From the NCBI GenBank assembly GCA_033032865.1, contig JAWHQI010000262.1, forward strand, positions 1,922,001 through 1,986,000: a stretch of 64,000 nt of DNA, given 5' to 3'. Source of the DNA: Dactylorhiza incarnata (taxonomy: Eukaryota > Streptophyta > Magnoliopsida > Asparagales > Orchidaceae). The stretch's first letter is position 1; the number at the start of each line of letters is the position of its first letter. Under the pieces are notes generated by a model. The model was given only the letters and a program-made list of their open reading frames with translations. It did no database searches and was not told the origin of the DNA. Positions 1 through 10,130 of the stretch are shown in pieces. The translations under genes were made by a program, and so were the position numbers.

Positions 1-1643
1 TGGGATGAAATTTTTACCAGAGTCATGTCAAGACCCTAAGGACCACCCTCCAAAATTTGGAAGGGTGTAGAGATCTCTAGACTTTAAAATTAAATCACAA
101 ACATTTTATTAAATTTCTACAAAAACTATAGAAAAGTTCCTCCAACAATTCCCATTTTTTGATATATTGAGGGTAAGGGTATGTCTAGCCTATGCTCCAA
201 ATTTCAAAGCCTTTGGATGATTAATGTAATGGGGGCACTCAAATCAATCTCTGGTCAACCCTATGTACAAGTTGCACCATTTTGAGTGCTGTAGTCAAAC
301 CAGTCGGCCAAATCGACTCCAATCAATTTTAAAATAAACTATACATAAATATCTACAACTTTTGTATCTAGCCATTTTTCCTGAAACGACCTCTAAGTGG
401 TCCAAATTTTAGTTTCAAAAACGTGTATTTCTAGGGGAAAATATGACATTAATTAATCATAAAATTAATAATCCATCTAAATGGAGGGCATCAGTTCATC
501 TTCTCCAACCATCCAACGACCATGATTGGCCCGTCCTGTACCAACTTTGGAGGTGACTTCCCAGCCACCTAGACGCTCCCTCGGTCAGCCAATGCCAGCA
601 CCACCTCCGTTGAGGTGGCGGATGACGATGTACGGTGGTTGGCCGGCCGGAGGTGGCCGGAATTGGGGATCTAAATAAGAGAAGTAAAGCTTGAACACAA
701 GCTTTCAGCCATGCCGATTCAAGACCAATTGGCCCCAAATCTAGCGGCCAAAATGATAAGATCTACCCACTGACAAATAGATGAGAGGAGAGGACCTGAG
801 TGGTGGCTGGTAGTCGTGTTGATCGCCGGTCTGCCATGGTTGGTCGAGAGCTCTTGGGTTCCATGTCGATAGGTGCTTAGATGGTAGAATTCTCCTGGAA
901 AGTGGGGAAAACTCCTTCCATTCACTCCTTGAGGCCTTTTATAGAGCCAATTCAGGGAGGGGAGGAGGAGAAGCTTGGGATTCCTCCATTAACACCATTC
1001 ATGGTGAAAATTTCGGCCATCCCCAAAGGTCACCAAATTCATCCTCCTGAAGAGTTGGAAAATCTCTTAATCTTCTCCTAATTGATAGGGGAATGAATCC
1101 CCATCAATTGGGAGGACTTTTGGCCTCTCTTGGCCATGAATTTGGCCACCAAAAACGATCCCATCCGCCTCCCGTCGATTGAGCCACCGTCGGCACTAAT
1201 GCTAGCGCCAGCACTAGCATCTCGACGGTGTAATGCTCGCTGGTTCGGCAACTGCCGCCAATGCTAGTGATAGCACTTTGCACTAGTGCTAACTCCTGTG
1301 ATAGCATCTCAAAGGTATACGGCTCGCCTCATCGGTTTGGTGTTCGTCTCAGCGGTTCACCTAAACCACCACTACCGCCAGCACTAGCCCCTAGCATCGG
1401 CGCTAGCTCGACATTCAAGATACCCCTCTTTCTACGGTTGGACACTTAGGGTGTTACGAAGGGACCCCTTATTGGGTTAGATATGTTATGGTGGGTCATG
1501 GGTCATGGTGACACCCTAAAGCCAACCCTAGGCCCGATAACTAGAAATTACTAACCGCAGACCATGGTGATTTTCACCTCGAGCCTAAGCTCTTATGATC
1601 TCTTCGTGCATCCTAGAGGTCTAGTCGTTTGGGGGATGTTACA
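1..1643 (-). repeat. Long gypsy LTR fragment, family C
   Basis: The plus-strand end reads gggggatgttaca (1631-1643), so on minus the LTR starts TGTAACATCC, as in the two family B copies. A minus-strand TATA-like box (ccttttatag on plus, 935-944) sits about 700 bases inside. Upstream of it on minus lies GC-rich sequence with repeated gctagcgcc-like words (1170-1410). Downstream lies AT-rich sequence. The AT-rich part resembles 53900-54200 (shared taaatttctac and ccaacaattc words), and the stretch near 480 (aaatggagggcatc) resembles 42917 and 59222. No protein is encoded. The other end lies outside the window. Assignment to chromovirus-type LTRs rests on layout and terminal bases only. Confidence 0.6.
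935..944 (-). promoter_or_regulatory. TATA box of LTR family C
   Basis: Minus reads ctataaaagg in a GC-rich context, placed inside the LTR as expected for the U3/R boundary. The equivalent spots in family B read catatagagc (near 43402) and a weaker catagagc (near 59712). Confidence 0.45.
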
Positions 1644-1744
1644 TGGCGACGAGGTCTAGGGCTAGATCTAGGGTACGACTAGAGGCCTCATCTAGGGAGA
1701 GATAAGCTAGAGCCAACTATTCCTTGGGAGAAGGGTTGGTATAG

Positions 1745-2112
1745 AAAACCAAAATGTTTCTACATTCGCAAAAATTCCAAGCGTCATTGGGATTAAATTT
1801 TTTAATCATTTTAGATTCAATGATATTATAATTTTCTATATTATTGACTTGTCTTCTATGATCTGTGAAATCTAAATGAAAATGAATCTCACTGTCGTTA
1901 ATGCCTAGCGGTAACTTCTACCGCTGGCGGTAGCAACAGTGACTCTATCTCTCTTGCTCTCTGTAAAATTGCTTCGTAAAAGCATAAAGTATAGTCTTGA
2001 GTAAAAAGGTTTTTCATAAAGCATATTCATGTTATTTGTATAATTGCACTCAAGCATGAAAAGTTTTAAAACCCTTATTCACCCCCCTCTAAGGGCGCTT
2101 ACCGATCCAATA
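1745..2112 (+). repeat. 5' LTR remnant of Sire-1
   Basis: Its end (2059-2112, ttattcacccccctctaagg then gcgcttaccgatccaata) is the reverse complement of the LTR edge at 8650 and 15023 of Sire-N, so the two elements share an LTR type. The final CA has mutated to TA. It contains the GC-rich palindrome-like word taccgctggcggta (1920-1933). The TGTTGGAACATG start is missing; the left limit is a guess. Confidence 0.6.
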
Positions 2113-2114
2113 AG

Positions 2115-2126
2115 TGATATCAGAGC
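2115..2126 (+). promoter_or_regulatory. Primer binding site of Sire-1
   Basis: Reads tgatatcagagc, one base away from tggtatcagagc, which complements the 3' end of plant initiator methionine tRNA. It lies two bases after the LTR end. Confidence 0.75.
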
Positions 2127-2161
2127 GAGGTTATTCTAATACGGTCTAAGAACCGAGAATA

Positions 2162-2746
2162 ATGGCTCTCCATGAACTCACTTTTCATGAGGGGCAAGGA
2201 ATAAGTAGACCTCCACTTTTCACAGGAATTGACTATAACTACTGGAGAACATGGATGCGTTGTTTTCTAATAAATCTATATTTAGATGTTTGGGTTTGTG
2301 TTGAACAACCATATACTACTCGTACATATGTTGTTGGAGGTGTAACCTTAGAAAAGCCTAGAGATAGATGGGATGATGGAGACAAAAGTAAATGCAAAAA
2401 TAATGCTAAAACGATGAATGTCATATTTTGCGCTTTTGATAGAATAGAATTCAATCGAGTTAGTTCTTGCGAAATTGCCTATGATATTTGGAATTTATTA
2501 GAAATAATGCATGAGGGTACTTTGCAGGTTAAAGACTCAAAGCTATTCCAACTGGAGTGGGAGTTTGAAAGGTTTAGAATGGATACAAATGAGGACGTAG
2601 ACTCGATGTACACTCGCTTCACCAAGATCGTCAATGCCTCGAAAATACTTGGGAAGACCTTCTCAAACGATGATTTGGTGAGGAAAATCCTTTGGTCTCT
2701 ACCTCCGAAGTTCAATCCAAAAGTGATGGCTAAATGTTTTATTTGA
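2162..2746 (+). pseudogene. gag: Sire-1 gag fragment (UBN2-type capsid)
   Basis: An open stretch of 194 codons starts at an ATG 36 bases after the PBS. It has the copia gag pattern: PPLFTGIDYNYWRTWMRCFL near residues 17-36 is the usual entry motif, followed by helical UBN2 sequence with AYDIWNLLE and the SMYTRF / LPPKFNPKV region. Gag forms the cytoplasmic virus-like particle that packages element RNA. It ends early and the zinc knuckle is absent: sequence after about 2750 jumps to the end of the protease/pre-integrase region, so a large internal deletion removed the gag tail and protease. High confidence for family; the copy is not functional. Confidence 0.85.
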
Positions 2747-2879
2747 ATCTCTATTAGTCAACTGTGCGATAAATGTCTTAATGTTTTATTTGAAACTTCT
2801 ACAAATTTGTGTAAAATAATAGATCCTAAAACTAATGATATTGTACTCATTGCACCAACAACTCACAATGTCTAATTGA

Positions 2880-3810
2880 TTGCTTTTCATGATCTTTCAT
2901 GTGCTTCACTAAAATGTCTAATCTCAAAAAATGAAGAACTAGAATTATGGTATAAGCGTCTTGGTCACTGTAGCACCAAGTTGATTTTAAAATTGTCAAA
3001 AAATAAAATAATAAGGGGTTTGTCAATGCTTAATGGAAACCTATCTTAACTTTGCCCTCCTTGCCAAAAAGGAAAATTTTCCAAAAAATCATTTAGAAAT
3101 TAAAATGCAATTTCCACCACTAGACCTTTACAACTAATTCACATGGACCCATTTGAACCAAATTAGCACAGGTAGTCAACGAGGTAGACAGTAAACTTTT
3201 GTGTTGATTGATGATTATTCTAGATTTACATGGACATTATTTCATACCTCCAAATCCGATGCATTTTTTTGAATTTACAAAATTATGTAATCGTATTCAA
3301 AATGAGTTAGATTTAAAAGTAAATGCATTCATTCGGATCATGGAGGCGAATTTGAAAATGAAAACTTCACCACTTTTTGCAATAATCTAAGCATCAAATA
3401 CAAATTTTCTGCTCCACGCGCCCCCAACAAAATGGTGTTGTGGAGAGGAAAAATAGAACCCTTCAGGAACTTGCACGTACTATGCTATCCGAGTATGGGT
3501 TGCCTAGATATTTTTGGGCCTAAGATGTAAATAATTCTTGCTATGTAATAAATCGATTTATGCTTCACCCAATTCTGAAATTAACACCATATGAACTGTA
3601 ATACCAAAAGAAACCTAATGTATCTTACATTCATATTTTTGGGTGTAAATGCTTTATCTTAAATACTAAAGATACCTTAGAAATATTTGATGAAAAATGT
3701 GATGAAGCAATTTTTCTTGGATATTCTTCAACTACTAAATCTTATAAGATATATAATAAAAGGTCTACAAAGGTTGAAGAGTCTATTCATGTTAGATTTG
3801 ACGAACTTGT
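2880..3810 (+). pseudogene. Sire-1 integrase remnant
   Basis: Reading across several frames shows the pre-integrase zinc region (ELWYKRLGHCS near 2938, then CPPCQKGK near 3053), the integrase core (HMDPF, DDYSRFTW, DHGGEFENENF, APQQNGVVERKNRTL) and the domain after the core (IFGCKCF, AIFLGYSSTTKSYKIYNKR). The D, D and E of the catalytic triad can all be recognised, but frameshifts near 3200, 3340 and 3420 and stops such as that at 3522 split the frame. The enzyme would insert element cDNA into the host genome. It is dead here. Confidence 0.8.
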
Positions 3811-4086
3811 TATGTGTGTAGATTCTACTATTGCAGGAAAAGAAGAGGAACCCCTTTCACCCTTAGCGGATGAGGATAATGATCCACTTGGAGTTGATAA
3901 AGAAATAGAGGCGGTGCAAGAAAATTTCATACCTCCAAGCGTGCTTAGATTTACAAAAGATCATCCAAGTGAGCTTATCATTGGAGAACCGTCAAGAGGG
4001 GCAATGACACATTCTTCCATTCATGAATCATTTTCTATTTTATGCTTTATCTCCAAAATTGAACCCAAAATGTGTCAACCGCTTTA

Positions 4087-5090
4087 AATGACGAGTTTTG
4101 GTTTATTGCTATGAATGAAGAACTAAATCAATTTGAACGAAATAGGTTTTGAAATAAATTAGGTGGAGATTCTATAATCACTAGGAACGAGGCTAGATTA
4201 GTAGCACAAGGATACTCACAAATTGAGGTGGTAGATTTTAATGAAACATTTACACCCGTTGCTCGCCTAGAATATAATAGAATTTTTCTTGCTTTTGCGA
4301 ATTATAAGAAGGTTAAATTATTTCAAATGGATGTAAAAAGTGCCTTCTTAAACGGGATAATTAAAGAAGAAGTGAATATTGAACACCCCCCCTCCCCGTT
4401 TTGTAGATAAAAAATTTCCTAATCATGTCTATAGGATAGAAAAAGCGCTTTATGGTTTAAAGCAAGCGTCACGTGCTTGGTATGAACACTTAACATCCTT
4501 TTTTATTAAAGCATGCTTATAAAATGGGTAGTGCCGATAACATGCTCTTCATTAAGCATATTAATAATGAATTGATTATTTTACAAATTTATGTTGATGA
4601 TATTATTTTTGGAGCCACTAATGAAGAGTTGTGCAATGAAATAGTTGAAGTGATGCAAAATGAATTTGAGATAAGTTTAGTTGGAGAACTAACATATTTC
4701 TTGGGTTTTTAAATCACACAAAGAAATGATGGAATCTTTATTTGCCAAACTAAATAAGTACATGATATGTAAAAATGTTTTGGAATTGAAAAATTAAAAC
4801 TAGCTAGCACACCAATGAGCATATCACTTAAATTAGGAAAGGATGAAGCCAAAATTTCTGTTGATTAAACTTTGTATAGAGGAATGATTGGATCATTATT
4901 ATATTTGAGTGCTTCTAGACCTGACATTACTTTTGCCGTATGTTTATGTGCTAGATTTCAAGCTATTCCAAAGAATCTCATTTAAATGCAGTGAAACAAA
5001 TTTTTAGATACTCAATTGGAACATCTAGATTAGATTTATGGTACCCAAATGATGATTTTTTTTTATTTTACATGGCTATTTTGATTCCAA
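4087..5090 (+). pseudogene. Sire-1 reverse transcriptase remnant
   Basis: Pieces in order: a linker piece upstream (3812-4087), ARLVAQGYSQ near 4192, FTPVARLE and MDVKSAFLNG (4228-4410), YGLKQASRAWYEH in another frame near 4450, the catalytic YVDDIIFG near 4590, and YLSASRPDI near 4900. The order and motifs are those of Ty1/copia RT. At least one frameshift (about 4395) and stops at 4408, 4519 and 4710 inactivate it. RT copies element RNA into cDNA inside the capsid. Confidence 0.85.
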
Positions 5091-5094
5091 TTAT

Positions 5095-5538
5095 GCGGGG
5101 TGTTCATTAGATAGGAAAAGCACTAGTGACACATGTCATTTCTTAGGCCCTTCACTAGTTGAATGGTCAAGTAGAAAACAAAATTCGGTTGCTCTATCCA
5201 CCACCGAAGCCGAATATATCGCAACAAGATGTTGTTTTGCACAAGCATTATGGATGACTCAAACCTTAGAAGAATTCAGAGTTCATCTAACCAATATTGA
5301 ACTAAAGTATGACAACAAAAATGCTATTGACCTAACTAATAACCACGTTCATCAATTAAGATCCAAACACATAGATGTGAGACATCACTACATTAGGGAT
5401 CACATAAAAAAAGAAAATGTTCATGTAAACTTTATAGGAACTGAATCCCAACTTACGGACATCTTTACCAACCATCTACCCAATGCACGATTTGCTTTAC
5501 TTAGACTAGAATTAGGGGTTTTAGACATCTTAACTTAA
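5095..5538 (+). pseudogene. Sire-1 RNase H remnant
   Basis: Copia-type RNase H: SLVEWSSRKQNSVALSTTEA spans about 5152-5211, YDNKNAIDLTNN follows near 5310, then the C-terminal HIDVRHHYIRDHI and QLTDIFTNHL motifs, ending in a stop at 5536-5538. The last 94 codons (5254-5538) are open. The normal ending ADIFTKPL has become TDIFTNHL. RNase H removes the RNA strand during reverse transcription. It marks the end of pol; the next 2.1 kb hold no recognisable protein. Confidence 0.8.
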
Positions 5539-7628
5539 AAATGATATACCCGCATATTGTGTGTACTCCTGTCTGATTTCTTTGCTTGAATATATAGCCT
5601 CTACACTGAACAAACATAATCAGGCAAAAAATTTCACAAACACACATTTTCTCATGGAAACATTCTCTTTGTTACTTACCGCGCGACGGTAAGTGTTACC
5701 GCTAGCGGTAGTATAACATACTTAATTTGCATTCTTTTAAAAGCTTTGTATGTATATTCATTTCTTGTCTTTCTCTAACGACTAAAAACAACAATAAAAA
5801 TCTGTAAAACAAATAAAAATCAAACAAAAATATGTTTTCTTTTTATATATCAAAAATCAAATACAAAATTGAAAACAAACTAAAATCAAAAAAATATGTT
5901 TCTCAATTATTTTTTTAACATTGTCTTTAAAAATCCAAAAATTTAGAAAGAAAACTAATAGCTATTTATTGAAATGTTTCAAGGATGATTATGCTTATCT
6001 TTTCAAGATTACATTACAATGTCAAATTCTAATTTCAAATATCTTAAAACATTATTTTGTGTCATGCCTTGAATATTATCTTGTAATGTGCAATAAAATG
6101 GATTATAGAAATCATATGTAAGATTGCCTAGCATGCCTCTAAGTATGAGTAATGTTTTATATTTGATAATGGTTTACTCACTCACATCTTTGATAATCTA
6201 CATATGACTTTAATCTTACTATTGCATGATTGTGTAGTGTAATAACTTAACATTGTTAAATGTGTGATTAGTTTACCTATACCAAAATAAAAATCTCTTT
6301 CATGCACCCTTATTTGAAGAAGTGTGTTTTTATTCAAAAACTCTATGTTTGTAAAAACAAGTGTATTCAGAGACCTTTGCCACTAAGCTAAAATTAAAAT
6401 AAATTATTGACAAAGATAACTCCACCAAGCATTATTCACCCTCCTGATAAGTCTTAATGGGCATTGTGAGGTTGAGCGCCTTGGAGAGAATTGTAAAGTG
6501 TCTTGTGCAAACTTCTTTATACACTACTTCTTCTTGTACACTTGAATCACAAATAAATCAAAGAAAACAAAATATATGTGATCCCCAAGCACTACTTTGC
6601 ACCCTGATAAGTCCTAATGAGCATTGTGTGTTCAGAGCACCTTGGTAGTTGTACTTGTTTATGTGCATTGAAATATAATTTAGCTTGGTGGGTGGAAGTA
6701 ATTCTAAAAATGCATTTTTAACAATGTTGTGTTTATTCCATTATACATGTCATATATTTTGATTAAATCATTTGTATAATCTTATCAAAAAACACTATTT
6801 GTACACATCATTATCTCTTATAAAACTTCTACTCATGAGTATTATAGTCGAATAGCATACCTACTTTTCTTCTCTACAATCGTTAGTAAATGCACTAGAT
6901 AATATTGCATGATCTATACAATGTATAAGTCTACTTGATTTACGAATTTAGAACATTTTAGTTTTTTTCCGATCTTGACTTGATAAAGTTAATCATGCTA
7001 ACATTCTTTGTTGAACTTATTTTTCGCTACGCCTTGTATGCTCTATCTTGACTATTTAATTTCTAAACAAGTGCTACATTATTTTTACTACTACGTGTTA
7101 TTTACTCTTTATCTTAAATTGCTAAAACATTTATTTCTACTAGTCTACATTTCTTAATCTTTTACTATGCTTAAAACTCATATATAGATGTTCATTTTTT
7201 TCCAAAATCTTGAAACATGCTTTCCACTTTACTTTACTACGTATAAGCTCGATCATGGATATTGTATTAACCAACAAGTGATCTTGTTTACTAAACTAAT
7301 GATACTTCATTCCTTCAACTCAACTTTCTTTTATTCCTTCACCATGTGGTATCATAAATCTTTCTTATGCTCATTCCCTTTCTCTTGAAAAATATTACAC
7401 TCTTAATCGCTATATTTCTTTTCTCTCCATCCTCTTTTGATAATACCAAAAAGGGGAGAATAACTTTGAAAGAAATTCACACTTAAGGGGAGTAAAATAC
7501 ATAGGATGCTTTGATGAAGGTGGAGCACTCATAGAGGGGGAGCATATGCATTATGCCATGCTTATCCTTTTCTATAAACACTAATCTTATATGTGCATGT
7601 TTTCTTTCTAAAAGGATTTGTTATTATG
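5539..7628 (+). other. Non-coding 3' region of Sire-1
   Basis: This AT-rich 2.1-kb stretch between pol and the 3' LTR has no supported gene. It contains the GC-rich word taccgctagcggta (5698-5711). Two copies of a 45-base motif lie at 6441-6485 and 6601-6647, and purine-rich tracts appear near the end (7451, 7486, 7535). The same sequence runs on the opposite strand in Sire-N (about 10130-12700): for example, 6130-6210 matches the reverse complement of about 12070-12170. Conservation between two elements suggests a role in cis or an old non-coding RNA, but no function can be read from it. Confidence 0.6.
6441..6647 (+). repeat. Duplicated conserved motif in Sire-1 non-coding region
   Basis: Copies at 6441-6485 and 6601-6647 share cctgataagtc, taatg(g/a)gcattgtg and the ending cttgg. 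Two homologous copies lie in inverse orientation in Sire-N at 11615-11660 and 11795-11840. Confidence 0.65.
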
Positions 7629-7640
7629 AAAAAGGGGAGT
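7629..7640 (+). promoter_or_regulatory. Polypurine tract of Sire-1
   Basis: aaaaaggggagt lies directly before the TG start of the 3' LTR. Further purine tracts upstream (cttaaggggag, agagggggagca) fit the multiple tracts typical of Sireviruses. Confidence 0.7.
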
Positions 7641-7641
7641 T

Positions 7642-7850
7642 TGTTGGAACATGCTATACACATCTCTTGGTTTGAGAATAAAAATCCCATTGTATTTGAT
7701 CATACTTGTCATGTGTTTATAGTGTGCAGGAACATCAGCTCTCAAGCCCCTATGAGTACAAAAAAGAAAGACGATGATACTCTAACGATACTGTTGAAAC
7801 CAACAACCGATCTCTTGAGTTCGAACCTACTGGGGAGGGGGGGGGGGGGT
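7642..7850 (+). repeat. Start of 3' LTR of Sire-1
   Basis: Begins tgttggaacatg, the same start as the Sire-N LTR on minus, and shares ggtttgagaataa and gtatttgat with it over about the first 110 bases. It fades near a run of 13 G (7837-7849). The LTR end motif is not found, so the LTR is truncated. Confidence 0.65.
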
Positions 7851-8649
7851 GGTGTAGCCCGCACCTACCTTTCTCTCACATGCCCACTTGACAGTTGATG
7901 GAAAACCAAGAACAGACCCAAGGCTGTAGCGGGGAGGTCCCGCCACACACCCAGAAGATCTTAGAGAGCTTCCCCTTCCAAACCAATGCTCAGCCGGGCA
8001 CCTTGGAGGGCACTAACAGCTAACCAAAACTTGCATAGGAGGAGAGAGCCCAAAAAATTGGATCCCCTCCAAGATGCCCTTAAGGGTCTATTTATAGATT
8101 TTCTAGTCTGGCCTGCAAATAGCATAAATCTGCCTTTTAGTTTTACTAATCAGACCAAAAATTGGTCTACTAATAGCCTAATTCCACTATTGTGAAGGGC
8201 TATTGGAAGCCCACAAAGGGTATCTAGGTCATTTCCCTTAAAGCCTTCTGGGCGAGTGGTCCGTGAAGATACCACTCGTCAGGCTTCTCGCACACTAAAT
8301 TCCACCGAGCGAGTGGTCCATGTGGGCACCACTCGCCTGATACCTGGCTCCATGGCGAGTGGAGTTCCACCCACGCTCGTCTAGCCTCCCTCGCAATCGC
8401 CCTCCTAAGCGAGCAAAATCCTTCAGAAGGGGATTACACTCGCCCGGAGGCTCCCCTGCCTCTCCTGACCTGGGCGAGTGCTCTTCTTGACCTATATCGT
8501 GCCTCTTGACACTTTAGGACATGGGGACCCACTCGGTGAATATGGGGTTGTACACAATCCCCGCTATTTGTGAGCGAGTCCTACGTTCGGAAAGAAAAGT
8601 CCAAACCCTAATATTCGGCGAGTGCTTTGCTGACCTGGAGGGAATCTTT
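7851..8649 (+). other. GC-rich segment, probable Tat-1 flank, with repeated cgagtgg words
   Basis: No gene is supported. The words gcgagtgg or their reverse complement (ccactcgcc) recur from 8250 to 8640. The segment is continuous with 16471 onward if the Sire-N insertion and one TCTTT copy are removed, placing it upstream of the TATA box at 16492. It may be promoter-proximal sequence or LTR of Tat-1. Confidence 0.45.
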
Positions 8650-10117
8650 TCTTGGATCGGTAGGCGCCCTTAGAGGTGGGTGAATAAGGGTTTTAAGAAC
8701 TTATATTATATTTTGAAATACTTACTTATGATAAGAAGTCAAAATAGTGATTTTGTTTAAAGATCTAAATTATTTTATAATAAAGGAGAGGATACTAAAC
8801 AATTCAGAGAAATGAAAAACAAATCAATTTTATTACACAAAGAGAGACATGATTATTATTAATGAAATTGATTACAAAATTTTGATTTCAATGACGCTAG
8901 AAATCAAAGCGAAATATGAAAGACTCTTTTTGTTTTCTATACCGACTAGTATCCCCACGAACCGATTGGCTTTAACCGATCCTTCCCCAGATACGACATC
9001 AAGCCGCTCTAGCCAACCCTTCCTAGGATATGGCCTCGAGCACCCCCTAGACCTACACCCGAGACCTAGTCGCCAATACGAGGCAAATTTCTGCCCTAAG
9101 TCCTACCCAGACCTAGTCGCCAACACGAGGCGAATTTACTACACGATTACAAGAAAAGATGTGAAATAAAAAGACAATAATATAAAAACTCCCTATATGT
9201 GGATCTCTTGGAGAAGTAGACGAAGACGCAGAGTATGATCGTAGTTGATGCGGTCTTTCATCACGATGATGACGCGTGTTGAAATCTTCTCCACGGATCT
9301 CCTTAAGCCTTTATGGATTTGTGGGAGTATCTCTCCGAACCTTCCTCTCTATGTTGTGGCACGAAGCTCTGGAATTTTGGATCTGAAGAGGATGAGGAAG
9401 ATGGAGCCAAGGGGTCCTTTTTATAGTCTCAGCGCTAGCGCCTGCGCTACTGGTACCGTCAGCGCTATCCCATTTTAGGACATATTCTGCGCGGCAGAAT
9501 CTTTAATCCAAGGAAACAATTCTCTCTTGCCTTCTGTGCTCCTCGCTACTGCCTGCTCTATTGGATACCGCCAGGTGCTATCTCCTTCTATATGTGCTCC
9601 CGGAATTGCGCTTAAGAATTCTTTTCGTCGAACGAATTTTCGTCGACCGGAGTTCATCGAGCGGGCTTCATCATTCTCCGATCGGGAATTTGTCGAACGG
9701 AGAATCGTCGAACGCAAAATCGTGGAACGCATATTCAATTTCGTCGAACCCAGCTTCCGTTCTCAGCAGCTTGATTTCGTCGATCGCAGCAGCAAGTTCA
9801 TCGAACGGGCTTCCTCATTGGTCGAACGGAAATTCGTCGAACGCAAGATCGTCGAATGCAAGATCTGTTTTGTCGAGCGCAACAAATAGTTCGTCGAGCG
9901 AATTTTCGTCGAACGCAAGCTAGCGCCAGGCGCTAGGTGTTACCGCCGACGCTAGTAGGAGTTTTGGATTTGATGGCTCAACTTTGGGGGCAACCTTCTT
10001 ATGTAATCCTTGAGTCATGTGGACTTTGCTATCCTGCACACTTAAACACACAAGATCAAATACACATAGGTTTTATTATTCTCAAACCTAGGAGATGCGG
10101 AAGACCATATTCCAACA
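8650..10117 (-). repeat. 3' LTR of Sire-N
   Basis: 1468 bp; minus reads from tgttggaatatgg (10117) to ccgatccaaga (8650). It contains a TATA box, a block of gctagcgcc words (9430-9475) and many tcgtcgaacg words (9626-9925). It is closely similar to 15023-16465 throughout. Confidence 0.9.
9415..9425 (-). promoter_or_regulatory. TATA box, Sire-N 3' LTR
   Basis: Plus cctttttatag reads ctataaaaagg on minus; the same box occurs in the other LTR (15794-15804). It lies just downstream, in the minus sense, of the GC-rich gctagcgcc block. Confidence 0.55.
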
Positions 10118-10130
10118 AACTCCCCCTTTT
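10118..10130 (-). promoter_or_regulatory. Polypurine tract of Sire-N
   Basis: Minus aaaagggggagtt is followed at once by the LTR start. Three similar tracts lie upstream on minus (plus gctccccctaa or gctcccctaa, 10251-10295), the Sirevirus-style multiple purine tracts. Confidence 0.75.

Larger units (their letters stand above)
1745..7850 (+). mobile_element. Sire-1: degenerate Sirevirus-like Ty1/copia retrotransposon
   Basis: In order on plus: 5' LTR remnant, PBS, gag, integrase, reverse transcriptase, RNase H, a 2.1-kb non-coding 3' region, polypurine tract and the start of the 3' LTR. The 5' LTR lacks its beginning and the 3' LTR is cut short, so neither end shows a target duplication. All protein frames carry many stops and frameshifts. 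Sirevirus affinity rests on three things: the LTR end motif attcacccccctcta, repeated purine tracts of the ggggagca type before the 3' LTR (7495-7640), and a long non-coding stretch after RNase H. Both outer limits are approximate. Confidence 0.75.

Noticed and set aside
1104..1449. Short frames on both strands near 1100-1450
   Set aside because: Low-complexity GC-rich LTR words (gctagcgcc) give open frames by composition.
6441..6490. tRNA-like sequence
   Set aside because: The gttgagcgccttgg word recalls tRNA parts, but there is no cloverleaf, anticodon arm or B-box match.
9527..9923. Two overlapping 120-codon frames with repeated VERK/SSNA words
   Set aside because: They are translations of the tcgtcgaacg micro-repeat of the Sire-N LTR, and the other LTR gives altered frames; not a protein gene.
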